A stretch of DNA of 64,000 bases from Phialocephala subalpina (lineage: Eukaryota; Ascomycota; Leotiomycetes; Helotiales; Mollisiaceae), in assembly GCA_900073065.1 (NCBI GenBank), contig FJOG01000033.1:137649-201648 (forward strand). The letters are read 5' to 3'. Below, one piece after another: positions 1 to 11,440 of this stretch (position 1 is its first letter; each line of letters begins with the position of its first letter). Under the pieces are notes generated by a model that was given only the letters and a program-made list of their open reading frames with translations, did not search any database and was not told the DNA's origin. A program made the translations under genes and the position numbers.

Positions 1-1310
1 CCCCCAATTCAATATTCGCCCCCTTAGAGACTTGACTAACGTCCAGGGGAGGTTTCCATTCCTCATTCGAGAAAAGAGAATCTCGTTCCCGAGTCCTCTC
101 CCACATATTAACGGACTTCAAGTGAGGGAAGCGGTCGGTCTTGCGAAGAGCTAGTTCAACGATCCATTGATACGAAACCGGGTCCAAGGTCTTGTCTAAG
201 AAGCGATCCCGTCCTACTGCGTCTAGCACTTGGTCTGTAACATCATAGAATATCCCAACGCTGAATCCAAAAGTGAACAGAGGTTCGTTGATTGGTTAAC
301 AAAGTCAATAACCGGAGAATGCTGGGACATTGCAACTGGGCTATCACACTCACTTTCAAATTTCGAAGCGATGGAGGCAGTAGCCTGTACAACCCATCCC
401 GACTAATACCAAGTAAAAGTGGAGGGAGAAATATTTCAGCACTTGCAGATATAGATCTCAACGCAGTAAACTCGCTGAGATTCAATCTCGTCTCATCATG
501 ACCAGCCCATTCCTGCCCGTTGGTATGCATACCTAGATTTACCAACGTCCTCGACACCAGCATCAAGCACCGCAGTATCTTTTCAGGCGAGAATTTTGCT
601 GCAATAGAGATTTCACCTGCGAGCATGCTCTTTGTGATAGTTCCGTGCAATGGTGCTGTACAGGAGAGTGTTTGTAATGAGTTCGCGCTGCTGAGGATTT
701 TTGAGAGAGTTTGAGAGCGGATTTGACATCCGCGGAATTTTAGATGTTGGAGAGAATTGGAAGATTGGATGGGTGGTTGTTCGTCTTCTTTGTGATCGTC
801 GAGGTCTGTCATCAAGCGGACTACTAGGTGTTGGAGGTGGGGTAAGCGTGTGATGTCGAGTAGCTCGCGAGAAGTGAGATCCCGGTCTCCTAGCAACAAC
901 TTTTGCAATGAAGTTCGAAATTGCAGTTCTGGAGAGAGGATAAGAGAGGCGAGTCGAACGCTGAACTTTGGATCGAGTGCGAAAAGAGTCGTCAAGTTTG
1001 GAAGTTTTTGCAAGAATTCAAACACCTGAGTTCTTGTACTTTCTTGAGTTGTCTTCGATGCTTGGATATTTAGGGATCGGACTCCGAGGCCGTAGGTAGG
1101 GTTTTCGTTTAACATTCGTTTGAGTAGTTGGTACTTGCTTGACGGTATTTCGAGGTATAGAGAGGAGGGGACGAAGTGTCTTGCGACGGCATAAAGGGAG
1201 CGGCATGTTTGGGCTAGACTTAGGATATCGATAGAGGTTGTATTGGGAGAGGAGGCAAGAGAAGAAGCGATGTCTCGGAGGATATCCGTATTGATTTCTT
1301 GCAGTAGCAT
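1..1310 (-). CDS. F-box/LRR-like protein, runs off left edge
   Basis: Start chosen at 1310 because MLLQEINTDILRDIA aligns with the start of the paralogue at 1921; an upstream in-frame ATG lies at 1403. The first exon (1310 to 354, 319 codons) opens with an F-box-like helical segment (ILSLAQTCRSLYAVARHF) followed by leucine-rich stretches. F-box proteins usually bring substrates to SCF ubiquitin ligases; that role is inferred from the N-terminus only. A gtgagt donor at 353 matches the intron position of the paralogue. Downstream, minus-strand sequence 259 to 1 is open and resembles the paralogue's last exon (for example YQWIVELALRK against YTWILELAQYK). The best acceptor (ending at 261) leads to a stop in frame, so the correct splice is unresolved or a one-base frameshift has occurred. 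The gene continues beyond position 1. Confidence 0.6.
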
Positions 1311-1547
1311 CGAAAAGTTTTGTTTGCTCGAATTTTTAGAGTGGGAACTTGTGTTGTGAAGTGTGAAGTAGGAGTGTTGTTGCTGCCTTGACGAACCAAC
1401 CATTAAGCGAGGTTGTCAGCTCTTCGCTCGCGACCTGGGCTAGAGCTGCAAAGATTAAATTGATTGAGGAGATTGTGGGAGCTTTTGAATCCCTGCTGAT
1501 TATTTCGCCTGGGTACTCTCAAAAGGTTTGATTGCCGCCTGCAGGTA

Positions 1548-1563
1548 AGAGTCACGTGACTCT
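1548..1563. promoter_or_regulatory. 16-bp palindrome with CACGTG core
   Basis: AGAGTCACGTGACTCT is a perfect inverted repeat around an E-box (CACGTG), the type of site bound by fungal bHLH factors of the Cbf1/Pho4 class. It lies in the promoter region shared by the divergent F-box-like genes at 1310 and 1921. Function is inferred from the motif alone. Confidence 0.4.
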
Positions 1564-1751
1564 GTCCTTGGCTAACGTCCGGATTTTCTTTCCACTGTCT
1601 GTCGAGGGCGGAGACTCGAACAGTTTCTTGAAGCAGAACAACTTAGATGTCGCTTGTTAGTGTTGTGTGTTAGATAATAGCCTATGCGTATCGTGCATTC
1701 ATTCTTCTGCGGCACGGCTGCATGAACGTCTGTCTCGCTTGCGGATGTGGA

Positions 1752-1839
1752 GACTCACATTAATCTTGACTCACATTAGTCTTGACTCACATTAGTCTTG
1801 ACTCACATTAATCTTGACTCACATTAATCTTGACTCACC
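1752..1839. repeat. 5.5-copy 16-bp tandem repeat carrying five TGACTCA sites
   Basis: The unit GACTCACATTAATCTT is repeated five and a half times with one variable base (taat or tagt). Each junction creates TGACTCA, the consensus of Gcn4/CpcA-type and AP-1-like bZIP factors, at 1767, 1783, 1799, 1815 and 1831. The array ends 81 bases before the proposed start at 1921 and lies between two divergent paralogues. It could be a clustered bZIP operator or a minisatellite that carries the motif by chance. Confidence 0.6.
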
Positions 1840-1920
1840 CCATACTTCACTTTCTTGCAATATCATTACTGCGTGTATACATTTTTGCGTGCATCGTGTT
1901 CTCTTTTCAATATTGAAATC

Positions 1921-3281
1921 ATGCTGCTCTCGGATCTGAACGAAGATGTGCTCCGCATCATCATCACTTCACTTGTCACAAGTACAGCCCAGATCGATGT
2001 GCTCAACCTTGCTCGGACCTGTCGCTCACTGCACCGGATTGTCCGTCTCTTCGTCGTTGCTTCCATTAATGTTAATTTGCCGTCGCCGAGATATCATCTA
2101 CTGAAGCGGACTTTGGACAACGATCCAAGCTATGGCTTGGAAGTGCGTTCTTTACAAATTGGACGACTTGAACGGCAATATCTAAGCTCGCTAATAATGA
2201 AGGGCGATGATACTTTCGCATTCTTTCAGCAACTACCGAGGTTGAAGGTCTTGCGTGCTGAGAGCTCTATACCACGGGTGGCGTGGTGTCTTCTTTCTCC
2301 CGACCTGACACTACGAAAATCTCTACAGAAACTCTATCTCCGAGATGTCAAACTTACTGCCTTGAAGCTGATTGACATCATCTGTCTGCCTCAACTTCAT
2401 GATTTGGACATTGGTGTATTGATGAGCTTCAAGGATGACAGTATCCTAAACCTTGAGGATCGCGAAAACAAACTCCAACATCTCAGTCTCTGCGGCAATG
2501 AAATCCTTTTCTCAACACTCTCATTCATCACGAGAAACTCACCCAATCTCCATACACTCATATACAGAGCACCACTCCACGAACCTGCTTTCGTAGACCG
2601 CGGTCCCGGCATCTATCCTGCAGCTGGAAATTTGTGTCCATCTCGTGTGTTATCAGCACTTCTGCCCCTCTCCAACACTCTCACGAATCTGGAAATCTAT
2701 GCTAATGGCCAACAAATGCGATGGAGAACTGAAATAAGCGCCCATGATGGATCACGACTTGACCTCACCGAGTTTTTGGCTTTGAAATCACTCAGTGCGA
2801 GTGCGGAACTCTTCGTCGCTCCGTTGTCTTCTCGTATTCCGAGAGAAGGATTGTATAAACTACTCCCAAGGTCATTAAAAAGACTTCACGTATGTGTTCC
2901 AATAATGGTTTGTGACAGAGCTGATCTGACGTCATGAAGCTCGATTTCCGCTACAGAATCAACATCTTCGATCCACTACCAACAGTCTACCTTCCATTCA
3001 AGCCTGCCGAGTACGAAAACGAAAGAAGAAAGGAGCATCTCGAGCGAGTGTGTCGTCTTAGTCTCGCGTATACTTGGATTCTTGAATTGGCGCAGTATAA
3101 GGCTGAACGTGGTTCAGATTTGGAGTTCGTGAAGTTGCAGGAGGGTGAAAACTCGTGTTTTTATATTACTGAGAAATGGAATGTACCAGCAGATGTTGAT
3201 GATGCATTTGAGCGCGCGGGTATTAATTTAAAAATCTATGTTAGGGGAGTACGTACGTCGAGATACTTGGGCAGGTGTTAG
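1921..3281 (+). CDS. F-box/LRR-like protein, paralogue of the divergent neighbour
   Basis: Two exons, 1921-2889 and 2940-3281, joined in phase 0 by a 50-nt intron (gtatgt donor, ctgac branch site, aag acceptor) give 436 residues. The N-terminus MLLSDLNEDVLRIII plus NLARTCRSLHRIVRLF is F-box-like and is followed by leucine-rich repeats such as LQHLSLCGNEI. The start at 1921 is preferred over the upstream in-frame ATG at 1855 because it matches the paralogue. Similarity to the minus-strand neighbour extends through the whole length, including PSYGLEVRSL against PTYGLGVRSL, so the pair arose by an inverted local duplication. An SCF substrate-adaptor role is a family-level inference, and the substrate is unknown. 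Expression may respond to the TGACTCA array directly upstream. Confidence 0.65.
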
Positions 3282-4581
3282 GATGAGAGGAGAGACGCGA
3301 GACGATTTTAGGAGTTCCAAGTTTGGTTGGGTGCAGCCCATTGCTAGCTTTTGAACCCTCCAGTTGGGCCAGGAGTCTGATGTGTGTTGAAGTTTGTATA
3401 TCTTCGGAAGGAAACACAGCTATATGGGTCGTTCAGCAGTGAGAACAAAGGTGTACGTGTAGGATATAGAGAACATTCATGAGTTTTGTTCTATGGCACG
3501 TGACAACCTCGGAATACTTCCTGGGGCAAGGAAGAGATCCGCTTTCTAGCAATTGATTTTACGCTAGGAACGTATGACTTGGCCAATGTTACTTCCCAAA
3601 ACCCTACCTTGTGTCCATGTCCGCAATGCCTGTTATGGTTGCAGCGATAAGACAACCACCATTCGGAGCCTCCTATGATTTTCCTGTCATCATAAGTCAA
3701 TCCCAACGGCACCCATGCCAATGTGAAGTTGCAAGTTAAACTTATTTGCAAGCCACGTTACAGGACTTTACCATTCGATTCAATGACCACATGGAGTACA
3801 ATTTGAAGGACGCAATTCTAGCCTGGCTCTGCGGGTGGCTTGGGCAATGATAGTTGGTATTAATTGTCCTGATTGAGTACTGCGACCCCTTGGTCTATGA
3901 CAAGCATACTGGATTGAGACGAGATTCTGACCTTTTCGGCTAATGTTTGAGAGCGCAGGAGTGCGATGGAGATACTCCCGAAGGAGATACTCCCGTAGCA
4001 TGATCCATTTGATTCTTCTCGCCCTGCCCGGGACCGTAAGAAGGTCGATGATTGGTGGTGTTGGGCTGTGGAGTTGGGTTGGTAGCTGAAGGATTCTCGC
4101 TCAAGTACTACCTTCCTCCCCTGAAAACAGTAAGACAGAGAGACGTTTTCGGCTATGTAGTAGGCGCGCCAATAGGAGTTTAGAAGAATCTTCGGCGGAT
4201 ACATGCATACTCTCTTATTGCAGACAACCTTGTTGCTGTTCAGCCCTACGGTTCTCCATCTCAGCTTCTTTCGGGGGGAGCATAGCACTAAGCCAGATCT
4301 GGGAATATTGCGAGATGTGACGTAGGACTACACTATACACCTCTGCAGATCCTTTCCTATCCTTTTGAATTCCTCAGCTTGATTTCAGCAATTCACTTGT
4401 GAAAGAAAACGTGATCGGCTTCGTCCCGCATTATAGAAACAAAGTAGCCCTCGAGGTTTCTGTTTTATACAAGGAAGTTCATTCAAGTGTTGAAGTAGCA
4501 CAATTCTGGACTACTAATACCTTTCAACTCCAAAATTGTGAATCAAGACGAGATACTGACATTTGATAATATACGTGAACT
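3282..4581. other. gene-free interval
   Basis: Short open frames on both strands show no recognisable domain, no consistent splice structure and no similarity to neighbours. Base composition is ordinary. I see no RNA gene or repeat. Confidence 0.4.
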
Positions 4582-4920
4582 ATGGTTGGAAATATAAGCA
4601 TCGGTTGCGCGACCTGCAGAAGACGCAAGATTAGGGTTGGGACCCATATTATACCAAATCACGGTCCCTGTTATGTTATGCCGCTACTTCTTGGTGACAG
4701 TGCGATATGAGATCCCCGATTGTAAGAATTGCGAGCGAGGAGGGCGTGACTGCCCTGACCCTAAGTCACATCCCTTTATTGCGTCCGGCACAGAAGAATT
4801 GTGAAGATGGTGATAATGCGCTTGGTGAATTAGCAGAAGTTAATAGGCCTGATGAGTCTGATACAACAAGCGAGACGGTAGACAATGATGAATTATGGGC
4901 CGATGCTATCTCACATTAAG
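4582..4920 (+). pseudogene. Zn2Cys6 zinc-cluster relic
   Basis: From the ATG at 4582 the peptide MVGNISIGCATCRRRKIRVG has the first half of a Zn2Cys6 binuclear cluster (CxxCRRRK). About 90 bases downstream another frame gives DCKNCERGGRDCP, the typical second half. The two halves lie in different frames, and the segment between them (including CDMRSP) is in a third frame relation, so no single intron joins them cleanly. Downstream acidic sequence ends at 4919 with no middle or C-terminal regulatory domain. This looks like the frameshifted N-terminal remnant of a fungal zinc-cluster transcription factor. An unusual spliced small gene is possible but less likely. Confidence 0.45.
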
Positions 4921-5225
4921 CTTAAAATAACCCGAGTAGGTTTGTGGGCCTTGTCTTTTGACTCGGCATGGTCCTACAAAATAATTAATCAAAGGGTGCC
5001 CAGACATCAAGGATTACAAAGAGTGGGATCCACACAGTTCAGTTCTGGTGCTGACTAAGGGCGAATGGAATGGTGGAAAATTTGCTTATAAAAAGCTCAA
5101 AGTATAATGAACAATATACAGTACTCAACCTGCTTTGCTAATTTGCTTCGTAGGCATGTCGCGTTTTCCTGCGGCATTAAAAAAACGCGTTTGAGCATCT
5201 TACATGGACCCTATTATTGTTGAAA

Positions 5226-6784
5226 TCATACATCGGCCCAGCTCTCCTGCCTTGACCCTTTCCTCTCGGGATGACTTTCCTCAACCTTTACTTCCACGTC
5301 GGTTTGCTTGCGGATTTGGCCTAGCTCAAAGTTGTAGTCCGACGCAATAATCGCCTTCTGGCTATCTGCGTCTGTGTCTGTGCCTGCTCTGTCCACGCCA
5401 TTTCCGCTGCGCATGTATCCATGTGTAGATCGTTGAACTCCTTTGTTCGAGGCACTAACGCCATTGGTGTTCTTCGCTGGCGTGGCGCCGTAGCTGAGTA
5501 GCTTACTGCGAAGGCCAAGCTTGTACGAGACGGTGCGAAGGACGGGCTGCATTGCAGGAAAGCAGCCAACCCAGAGGCCGACATGACCTTCTAAATCGGT
5601 CCATACACCGATGGTGGCCATCTTATAGGTTCTGTTGACTCTTGGTTAGTTCACCATAGACTCATGTTTCGTGGAACACGGCAGAGAGGCTAGACATACG
5701 GATCGATGGCAAAGACTAGTGTCTTGATATACCACAAACGTATTATTCCAGTGAGGATCACAAATATGCCAACGCTGAAGATCAGAACAACTTGGATCGC
5801 TTTCTTTGTAAAGATCATATTCTTCCAGATCATCCAGATTGGGAGAGCCATCAGTACCACATCCATGATTATGCCAATGACGGCGTGCGATACCATCATA
5901 TTATCGTTGGCCTTAGCAGAAACACAGTTGAGGCCCTCTGCAAAAGGTGGCTTCCATAGATCCTTGATCTGATTGATCTTAGCATGGCAAAGGGAGACGA
6001 AGGGAGAGACGAACAGGTCGACATTCGCACAGTTTGTACCAAAATGCAAAGTTTGTTTGGACGACAATGATAGCGGCGGTGGCGTAAATAAGGTAAAGGT
6101 AAAGCTCTAGGGGGCATTAGCAGTCTGGAAGTCTGAGAGACAATAGGTCGAAGATCTCATTGTTTCACGCTGCGCGAAACAATGATATCTACCTTGTTTA
6201 TACTCAATGACTTACTGTCTTTGCCTAGACGAGGGAGGAATGCCACAACCGCCAACCGCATCAACCCAACGGACCAAAAATACAAGAGATTTTGCGTAGC
6301 CAGCAGCTGCAGTCATTGGTGTCAGCAAAGTCAAAGCATCAATCAATACTGGCACGTACCTCGAAGAACTTGAGTATTAAGGGCAATGGAATGAGCTCCA
6401 AATGAGCTCCGCTACCGTTCTTCACCTCTACATTGCAGATTAGACTTGGCTAATTCTCGGACAGATTATCAGACGTGGAAGCTCAGCAGAAGACTTACCT
6501 ACGATATCCATACCAGATTGTGAACAGATGACGGCCTACGTATGATCAGTCACTGAACATCACAAACGTTGATATAAAGGGAAAGATCCTACCCAAGCTA
6601 AGGTCGCGAAAATATCATCCAGCCCAAAAGTCTTGGTCATGACCAATCTCACATACAATCGAGTCCCGAGGATAATAGTCGAGATGGCTATCAAAGACGC
6701 ATTCATGTCTCTGAGGAGATTGCCTTTGTAGTCGGCAGTTTGCCAGAACTGCGTTCCCTCTGGGTAGGTACTTGTTGTCGCCAT
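5226..6784 (-). CDS. rhodopsin-domain seven-helix integral membrane protein
   Basis: Seven exons (6784-6593, 6535-6499, 6427-6360, 6306-6216, 6106-6015, 5968-5700, 5631-5226) sum to 1155 nt with consistent phases and give 384 residues. The family is the fungal rhodopsin-domain group (PTH11-related and SAT5-like membrane proteins). Diagnostic pieces are [16 protein letters not shown], the conserved second-exon [16 protein letters not shown], a CRP motif after a long helix, ALPIWMIW, and [15 protein letters not shown] before a hydrophilic tail. Members are thought to be receptor-like plasma-membrane proteins; ligands are mostly unknown. One intron (6014-5969) is only 46 nt with a gttcgt donor, but without it the CRP-IKDLW junction is out of frame. 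The start is [10 protein letters not shown]; an ATG 20 codons upstream would add a hydrophobic extension. Confidence 0.8.
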
Positions 6785-8243
6785 AGCTAAAGATAGGTGT
6801 ATGGCAATGCCAAGGTGGAAGATAGTGAAGGCAGTGATAATCACTGACCTCTCACATGTCCAGTGATCTGAACGGGTTCTAGCGCTCTGGGGCGCATGGC
6901 TTCCTTAAGAGTTGCGACGAACTTCCCCAGGGTCGCTACACCATGCTCCCGCCCCTTGTGTCACCAGAGACATGACTCGAGGTGGCGTTTCTCTCCTATT
7001 TGGAAAATATCCTTGCTGCTACTCCGTACCTTTCAACCTGTTCCTGCATGCATTTTATGTTCTGCAAGGTTCGGGAGGGAAACAATAACGCTTTTCGGTA
7101 ACAAAACCTCCCAAGCAATCTTGGGAGTTACAAGGACGAGTTACATCTGGGCATCAAAATATCCTCCGCCTTGGCATCCGCGACGGCTACTGTAGTCTCC
7201 GAAGACGGCGAGGCCTGCCGAAGATTCCATTCATGCAGGGATTAATCAATTGGTTGTCAATAATCACTAGAATGAAAAGCCTCAAAAATCATGATATCCT
7301 CATAGTCGCGGCTGGTGGCAGAATGTCCTCTCTATTTTGAATATTGTTAACTACTCTACTCTACTAGTACTGTCTCGGAAGCAGATACCCCACGATTCGC
7401 TGGAAAAGCCCCTGAACTAAAGTTCCTCCTGCAATAAAGTGTTTCATCGAGCATGGGTCTGTGAATCCTTCAGATCGCTTACGAAACTTTCTACCTCGGT
7501 AACCTTCGGACTAGGCGACCCGGATACATCCCGGATCCCACCTGCCCAATCGCCTTTCGTCTTTGCAATTTCGAGATAAATGTGGCCAGGTGCCTTTCCT
7601 GGGACTTCATCCTCCACGGGGGGTTGCCGCTGCGGGGTCAGTGGGTATGGGGATTGCATAAAAAGTTATTGCTTACTTGCAGGAAGCATTTAGTACGATC
7701 AATGGGAGCCTTGACACCCCTTCTGCAAGATCTGGGGTATATCGGCAATAGCCACCAATCGGAGACTACCCTTTTGATAACATCAAATCGAAAAAAAAGC
7801 ATACGGGACGATACCTCCGCCCATTTATTTCAGCTGAAAAAAAATAAAAAGGGCAGAACCGAGAGAGTGGCGCCTTCAACCTTGCGAACATCTCGTGTCC
7901 AAACGCCACAGCGAAGCCACAAAGCCACCTGGGTCCAATAGAACGGCCACGTCTTCGGTACGACTTTCCACATATGTACGCAAGACGGAAAACAGAAAAG
8001 GCGTACGAGTACCCATGGCTCCGGGAGTCTTGGCGGCGGCTTGAGCCCAATCATAGCCCTTGAATCTCATCCTATCTTGTTGTGTATCGGAGAGCCAAGA
8101 GAGTCCCTTGTCAACGTTACTTTTGTTCCGCCAATTTAATGCCTGAATTCATCGTCGATTCATATCCGGCCTCCAACAGAATTTGCTTTGATAATGCGTA
8201 ACTATTATTGATTATTTCAAAAGGATTACGAACAATTTGTTAC
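6785..8243. other. mostly gene-free interval
   Basis: No supported gene. A minus-strand frame at 7659-7444 looks mildly protein-like and could be the last exon of a lost gene (a possible donor-acceptor pair sits just upstream), but it resembles no family I know and its upstream partner is full of stops. The interval also serves as promoter for the rhodopsin-domain gene. Confidence 0.3.
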
Positions 8244-8399
8244 GGTACGGAAGGGGGTTTCAGCAAATGATGCACACCCCCCAGTTTTGCCATTGCGAAA
8301 GAATTTATGGGGCAAAAGCGAGCATTTTGGATTTTGGATTGGCCAAAGCATTCACCGCCTTTGCAAGGGGTGTGCATCATTTGCTGACCCTTCCGTACC
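8244..8399. repeat. inverted repeat, MITE-like, upstream of tyrosinase
   Basis: The left arm (8244-8280) starts GGTACGGAAGGG and ends TCAGCAAATGATGCACACCC; the right arm (8367-8399) is its reverse complement except for four extra bases in the left arm. The 86-bp loop contains a smaller TTTGCC/GGCAAA pairing. This is the form of a small non-autonomous transposon or a large cruciform. TA dinucleotides lie near both ends, but a clean target-site duplication is not visible. It ends 192 bases upstream of the tyrosinase start codon. Confidence 0.55.
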
Positions 8400-8591
8400 T
8401 AGGTACCAGGTATTGAGCCCCATTGGAGATGTCAATATTGCGGGATATGGACAGCTCCACTTCCCTCGTGGTTTTTATATGAAGAGCGCAGCCGCACTTT
8501 CATCATTCCTCGTGGCAGCCACCCGGATATTTACTTTACAGGGCAGCATCTATTCACGCCAGCTTCGACATCTACAGAGCAGTCAGGCATC

Positions 8592-9954
8592 ATGCATCTT
8601 CCTTCCGTCATCTCGGCGGCACTTTTGGTGCTCGCACAGGGTGTTGCTGCAGCCCCTTCTGCACGGTCCTCGACTCTCGTGCGCAAAGAATGGTGAGTGA
8701 TTTCTCCCGCCTTCACTTGGTATACACGGCTCATCGTTCCTTTCAGGAGAACCCTCACGAAGGACCAGCAACTGGGTTACATTAAGGCCTTCAAGTGTCT
8801 TCAAAGCAAGCCGGCAAGAACCCAGTCACTCTACCCCGGTGCCCTCACGCGGTACGATGACTATGTTGCCTTGCATATTGCTATGACCACGCAGATTCAC
8901 TTCGTGGTACGCATTCTCTATTCCTCAATTTGACAGTTGCTAAGATTCGGTTAGGGACAATTCTTGCCTTGGCACAGGCAGTTCCTCTCCATCTTCGAGG
9001 ATGATCTGAGGGAGACTTGCTACTATAAAGGTGCTCTGCCGTAAGTCAACCCTCACCTCAAAACAATATTAAGGGAGAGGCTAATCGTGTATAGGTACTG
9101 GGGTATGACTAACCATCATTCCATAGTCGGTTGGCATTACTGACTACTTCATAGACTGGTCAAAGGATGTTGCCACCACAACTTCCTTCAGCGAGTCACC
9201 AATTTTCGATCCTGTCTATGGCTTTGGAGGTGCGTCTTCTCGTCTCGATGATTGTTGAAGATGGCAACTAATTTCTCTAGGCAACGGAGCATACATTGCA
9301 GACATAAGCAACTTATCAATCACAGCTGCTTTGGATATTCCGGGCAGAACCGGCGGTGGTAAGGTGCCCTCAACTTCCGTCGTATAAATTTAACACTCTA
9401 AAGGATGTATCACAACCGGACCTTGGGCCGGCATCAATATTACCCTAGGCCCCGACTATAGCTTTGCGAACAACCCCCGCTGCCTCCGCCGCGACTTCAC
9501 TCCTGCATTTGCCCACGGCGCCCTCAACACCAGCGTCGTCGCCTTCACCGAGGCCGCACCAACCTTCTTTCAACTCGACCGACGCATGCAGAGTCTGGAG
9601 CTTGACCTTGCCGGTGTCCTCACCCACGGTGGCGGTCACTTCGGTGTTGGTGGTATGGTTGGAGAGATGTCTGACATGTACTCGTCCCCGGGAGACCCTC
9701 TCTTCTGGCTTCACCACGGCATGCTTGACAACATCTGGAACCAGTGGCAACGTGCCAACTGGACAACTCGCAAATCTGAAGTAGGCGGACCAGATACTAT
9801 GTGGGCTTATCCGTACAACTACTTCGGCGATGTACCGTACAAGAACATCACCACCGCCTTTGTATTGGCTTATGGACAACTTAGCTCCAATGTGACCATT
9901 AAGCAGATCATGGACACTACCGCCGGTCCTATTAGCAGCTACACTTACGCTTGA
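8592..9954 (+). CDS. secreted tyrosinase (type-3 copper oxidase)
   Basis: Seven exons (8592-8692, 8747-8906, 8955-9040, 9095-9102, 9155-9229, 9281-9358, 9404-9954) sum to 1059 nt, all phases consistent, 352 residues. The enzyme hydroxylates monophenols and oxidises diphenols to quinones, feeding melanin or phenol breakdown. Residues 1 to about 20 (MHLPSVISAALLVLAQGVAA) form a signal peptide. CuA ligands are H77, H85 and H94 (in FLPWHRQF); CuB ligands are H244, H248 (HGGGH) and H273/H274 (FWLHHGMLDNIW). Several Asn-x-Ser/Thr sites support secretion. It is shorter than classic fungal tyrosinases, ending soon after CuB, so it lacks the C-terminal lid domain and belongs with the short secreted type. 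Exon 4 is only 8 nt and completes the conserved PYWDW. A TATA-like TTTATATGA lies about 115 bases upstream of the start. Confidence 0.9.
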
Positions 9955-10202
9955 AGGGGCATTTGGTGAACTAGAAAGGGTGTAGATAGACAAACCACAT
10001 ACACTTAAACCTAATGTTTAATAATAAATCCTCCAGCATCGGAATTAGTATTGAACTAACTCATTTTTTTATCATAACGTGAATGATTGAAGGAACACAT
10101 CGCATATTTCGAACGTGAGCTCCAAGCATGTAACTATATATCGATCCATGTGGTAGGAAATATCAAGGGGTCTCTTCCGATATGCAATCTATAGTTGATA
10201 AG

Positions 10203-10610
10203 GTCCCCCCTTTAAACCTCGGCCACCCTCTAAATCCGGCCACTATTTACACTAAAAATCGCGATTTTTACCCTTTAATAACTTTATTAAAAATTAATAT
10301 AATTCTTTAAGATTTGAAATATAAGCTTTTGAAATAAATTTTAAAAAACTATTAAGTTTGTTTTTAGTTTTTAGTTTTATATATTAAATAATTGAATTTC
10401 AAAATTCGAGATTTTAATATATATATAATTTATATATAAATTTAAAATATTTTTAAATATTAATAAAAAAAGGTCTAAAAAATTTCTAATTATATTATAT
10501 TAATATAACTTTAAATATATAATATATAAGTATTTCTATTAATAATTCGTTTTTTATTAAAAAAAATCCTTATATAGGAAATTTTATAATTCTAATATAA
10601 AAAATTTGGG
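10203..10610. mobile_element. AT-rich relic, possible transposon end
   Basis: A sharp switch into extremely AT-rich sequence with stops in all frames suggests a repeat degraded by RIP (C to T mutation of duplicated DNA in ascomycetes). The left boundary still shows the GC-bearing block cccccctttaaacctcggcc followed by the perfect 18-bp palindrome TAAAAATCGCGATTTTTA (10253-10270), the kind of structure found at DNA-transposon termini. No matching right terminus is visible. The family cannot be assigned. Confidence 0.45.
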
Positions 10611-11440
10611 AGAGAGTAGACGAGCTTAAGATGGAAGAGATGGTTTTCAATGCAAGCGTAACGAATTGGACGGATACCTATCGCGATCTGGGATTCAATC
10701 TACTACCTGTATGAATGAAATCATATCGGTTATGATGATACGTCTTCCTGTGGTCATCCAGAAGGTGTGAATCACCCACACTTCTTCGGGCTCTCTTCCT
10801 CGGGCCTCTAGGTTGGATGGTCTGGACAAATGCATGTACTCGCTCAGCAGGCAGTCCGCACTCGATCGAAACCTTCCTCCTCGGAGAACCTTTCAATGTC
10901 GGAGCGGCGATATTCTAGTCGAGACCGAGCATGGCGCGGATTCTTGGCAGCTAAATTTGACGAAAGTGGGATGAGGAAGGAGACTGCGAATGGGCCCACT
11001 TCAACGCCAACGAATTGCAAAAAGTGGCAAGCACCACCTAGCAGCGAAGTTGTCTTCCTTCACTTGCCTTCGATTGTTGCGTATTGTATGATTTGTATTC
11101 AGAAGTGCGGAATTCCTGTTCTCTTCGAAGCCCAGTTACTTCCGGCTTGCCGGACATTGAGGAGTCTAGACACAGACCAGTCGCCATTCATTGTTGAAAG
11201 CTTGGAACTCCAGCCTGTCAGTTCCCCTGAGGGTTACCGACAATCGCCAAGATACATTGATCAGAGCCTGGAGAAACCTTGGCTTGTCGGACAACTCCGA
11301 ATTTTACAAAAGCTATTCAGAACGCTTTGCCCATCGCTGCAGCATCCAACCTACCAAATAAGGGCTGCTTAAAGTCTTTACTTTCTTGACTCTATGAATG
11401 CACCAACAAATTATATATAGGGCGTGAGAGTCTGCTCAAA
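10611..11440. other. gene-free interval
   Basis: A plus-strand frame of 180 codons (10830-11372) has no recognisable motif, a biased composition and no plausible splice partners, so I do not call it a gene. The segment probably holds the 3' flank of the amine oxidase pseudogene. Confidence 0.35.

Noticed and set aside
1752..1839. CRISPR-like regular repeat
   Set aside because: The 16-bp units are directly abutting with no spacers, and the genome is fungal; it is a minisatellite.
9445..9993. 182-codon minus-strand ORF opposite the tyrosinase
   Set aside because: It is the shadow of the last tyrosinase exon, which has clear copper-site motifs and consistent splice phases; the reverse frame matches no family I know.
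10830..11372. 180-codon plus-strand ORF
   Set aside because: No motif, no splice partners and no similarity to neighbours; kept as gene-free.
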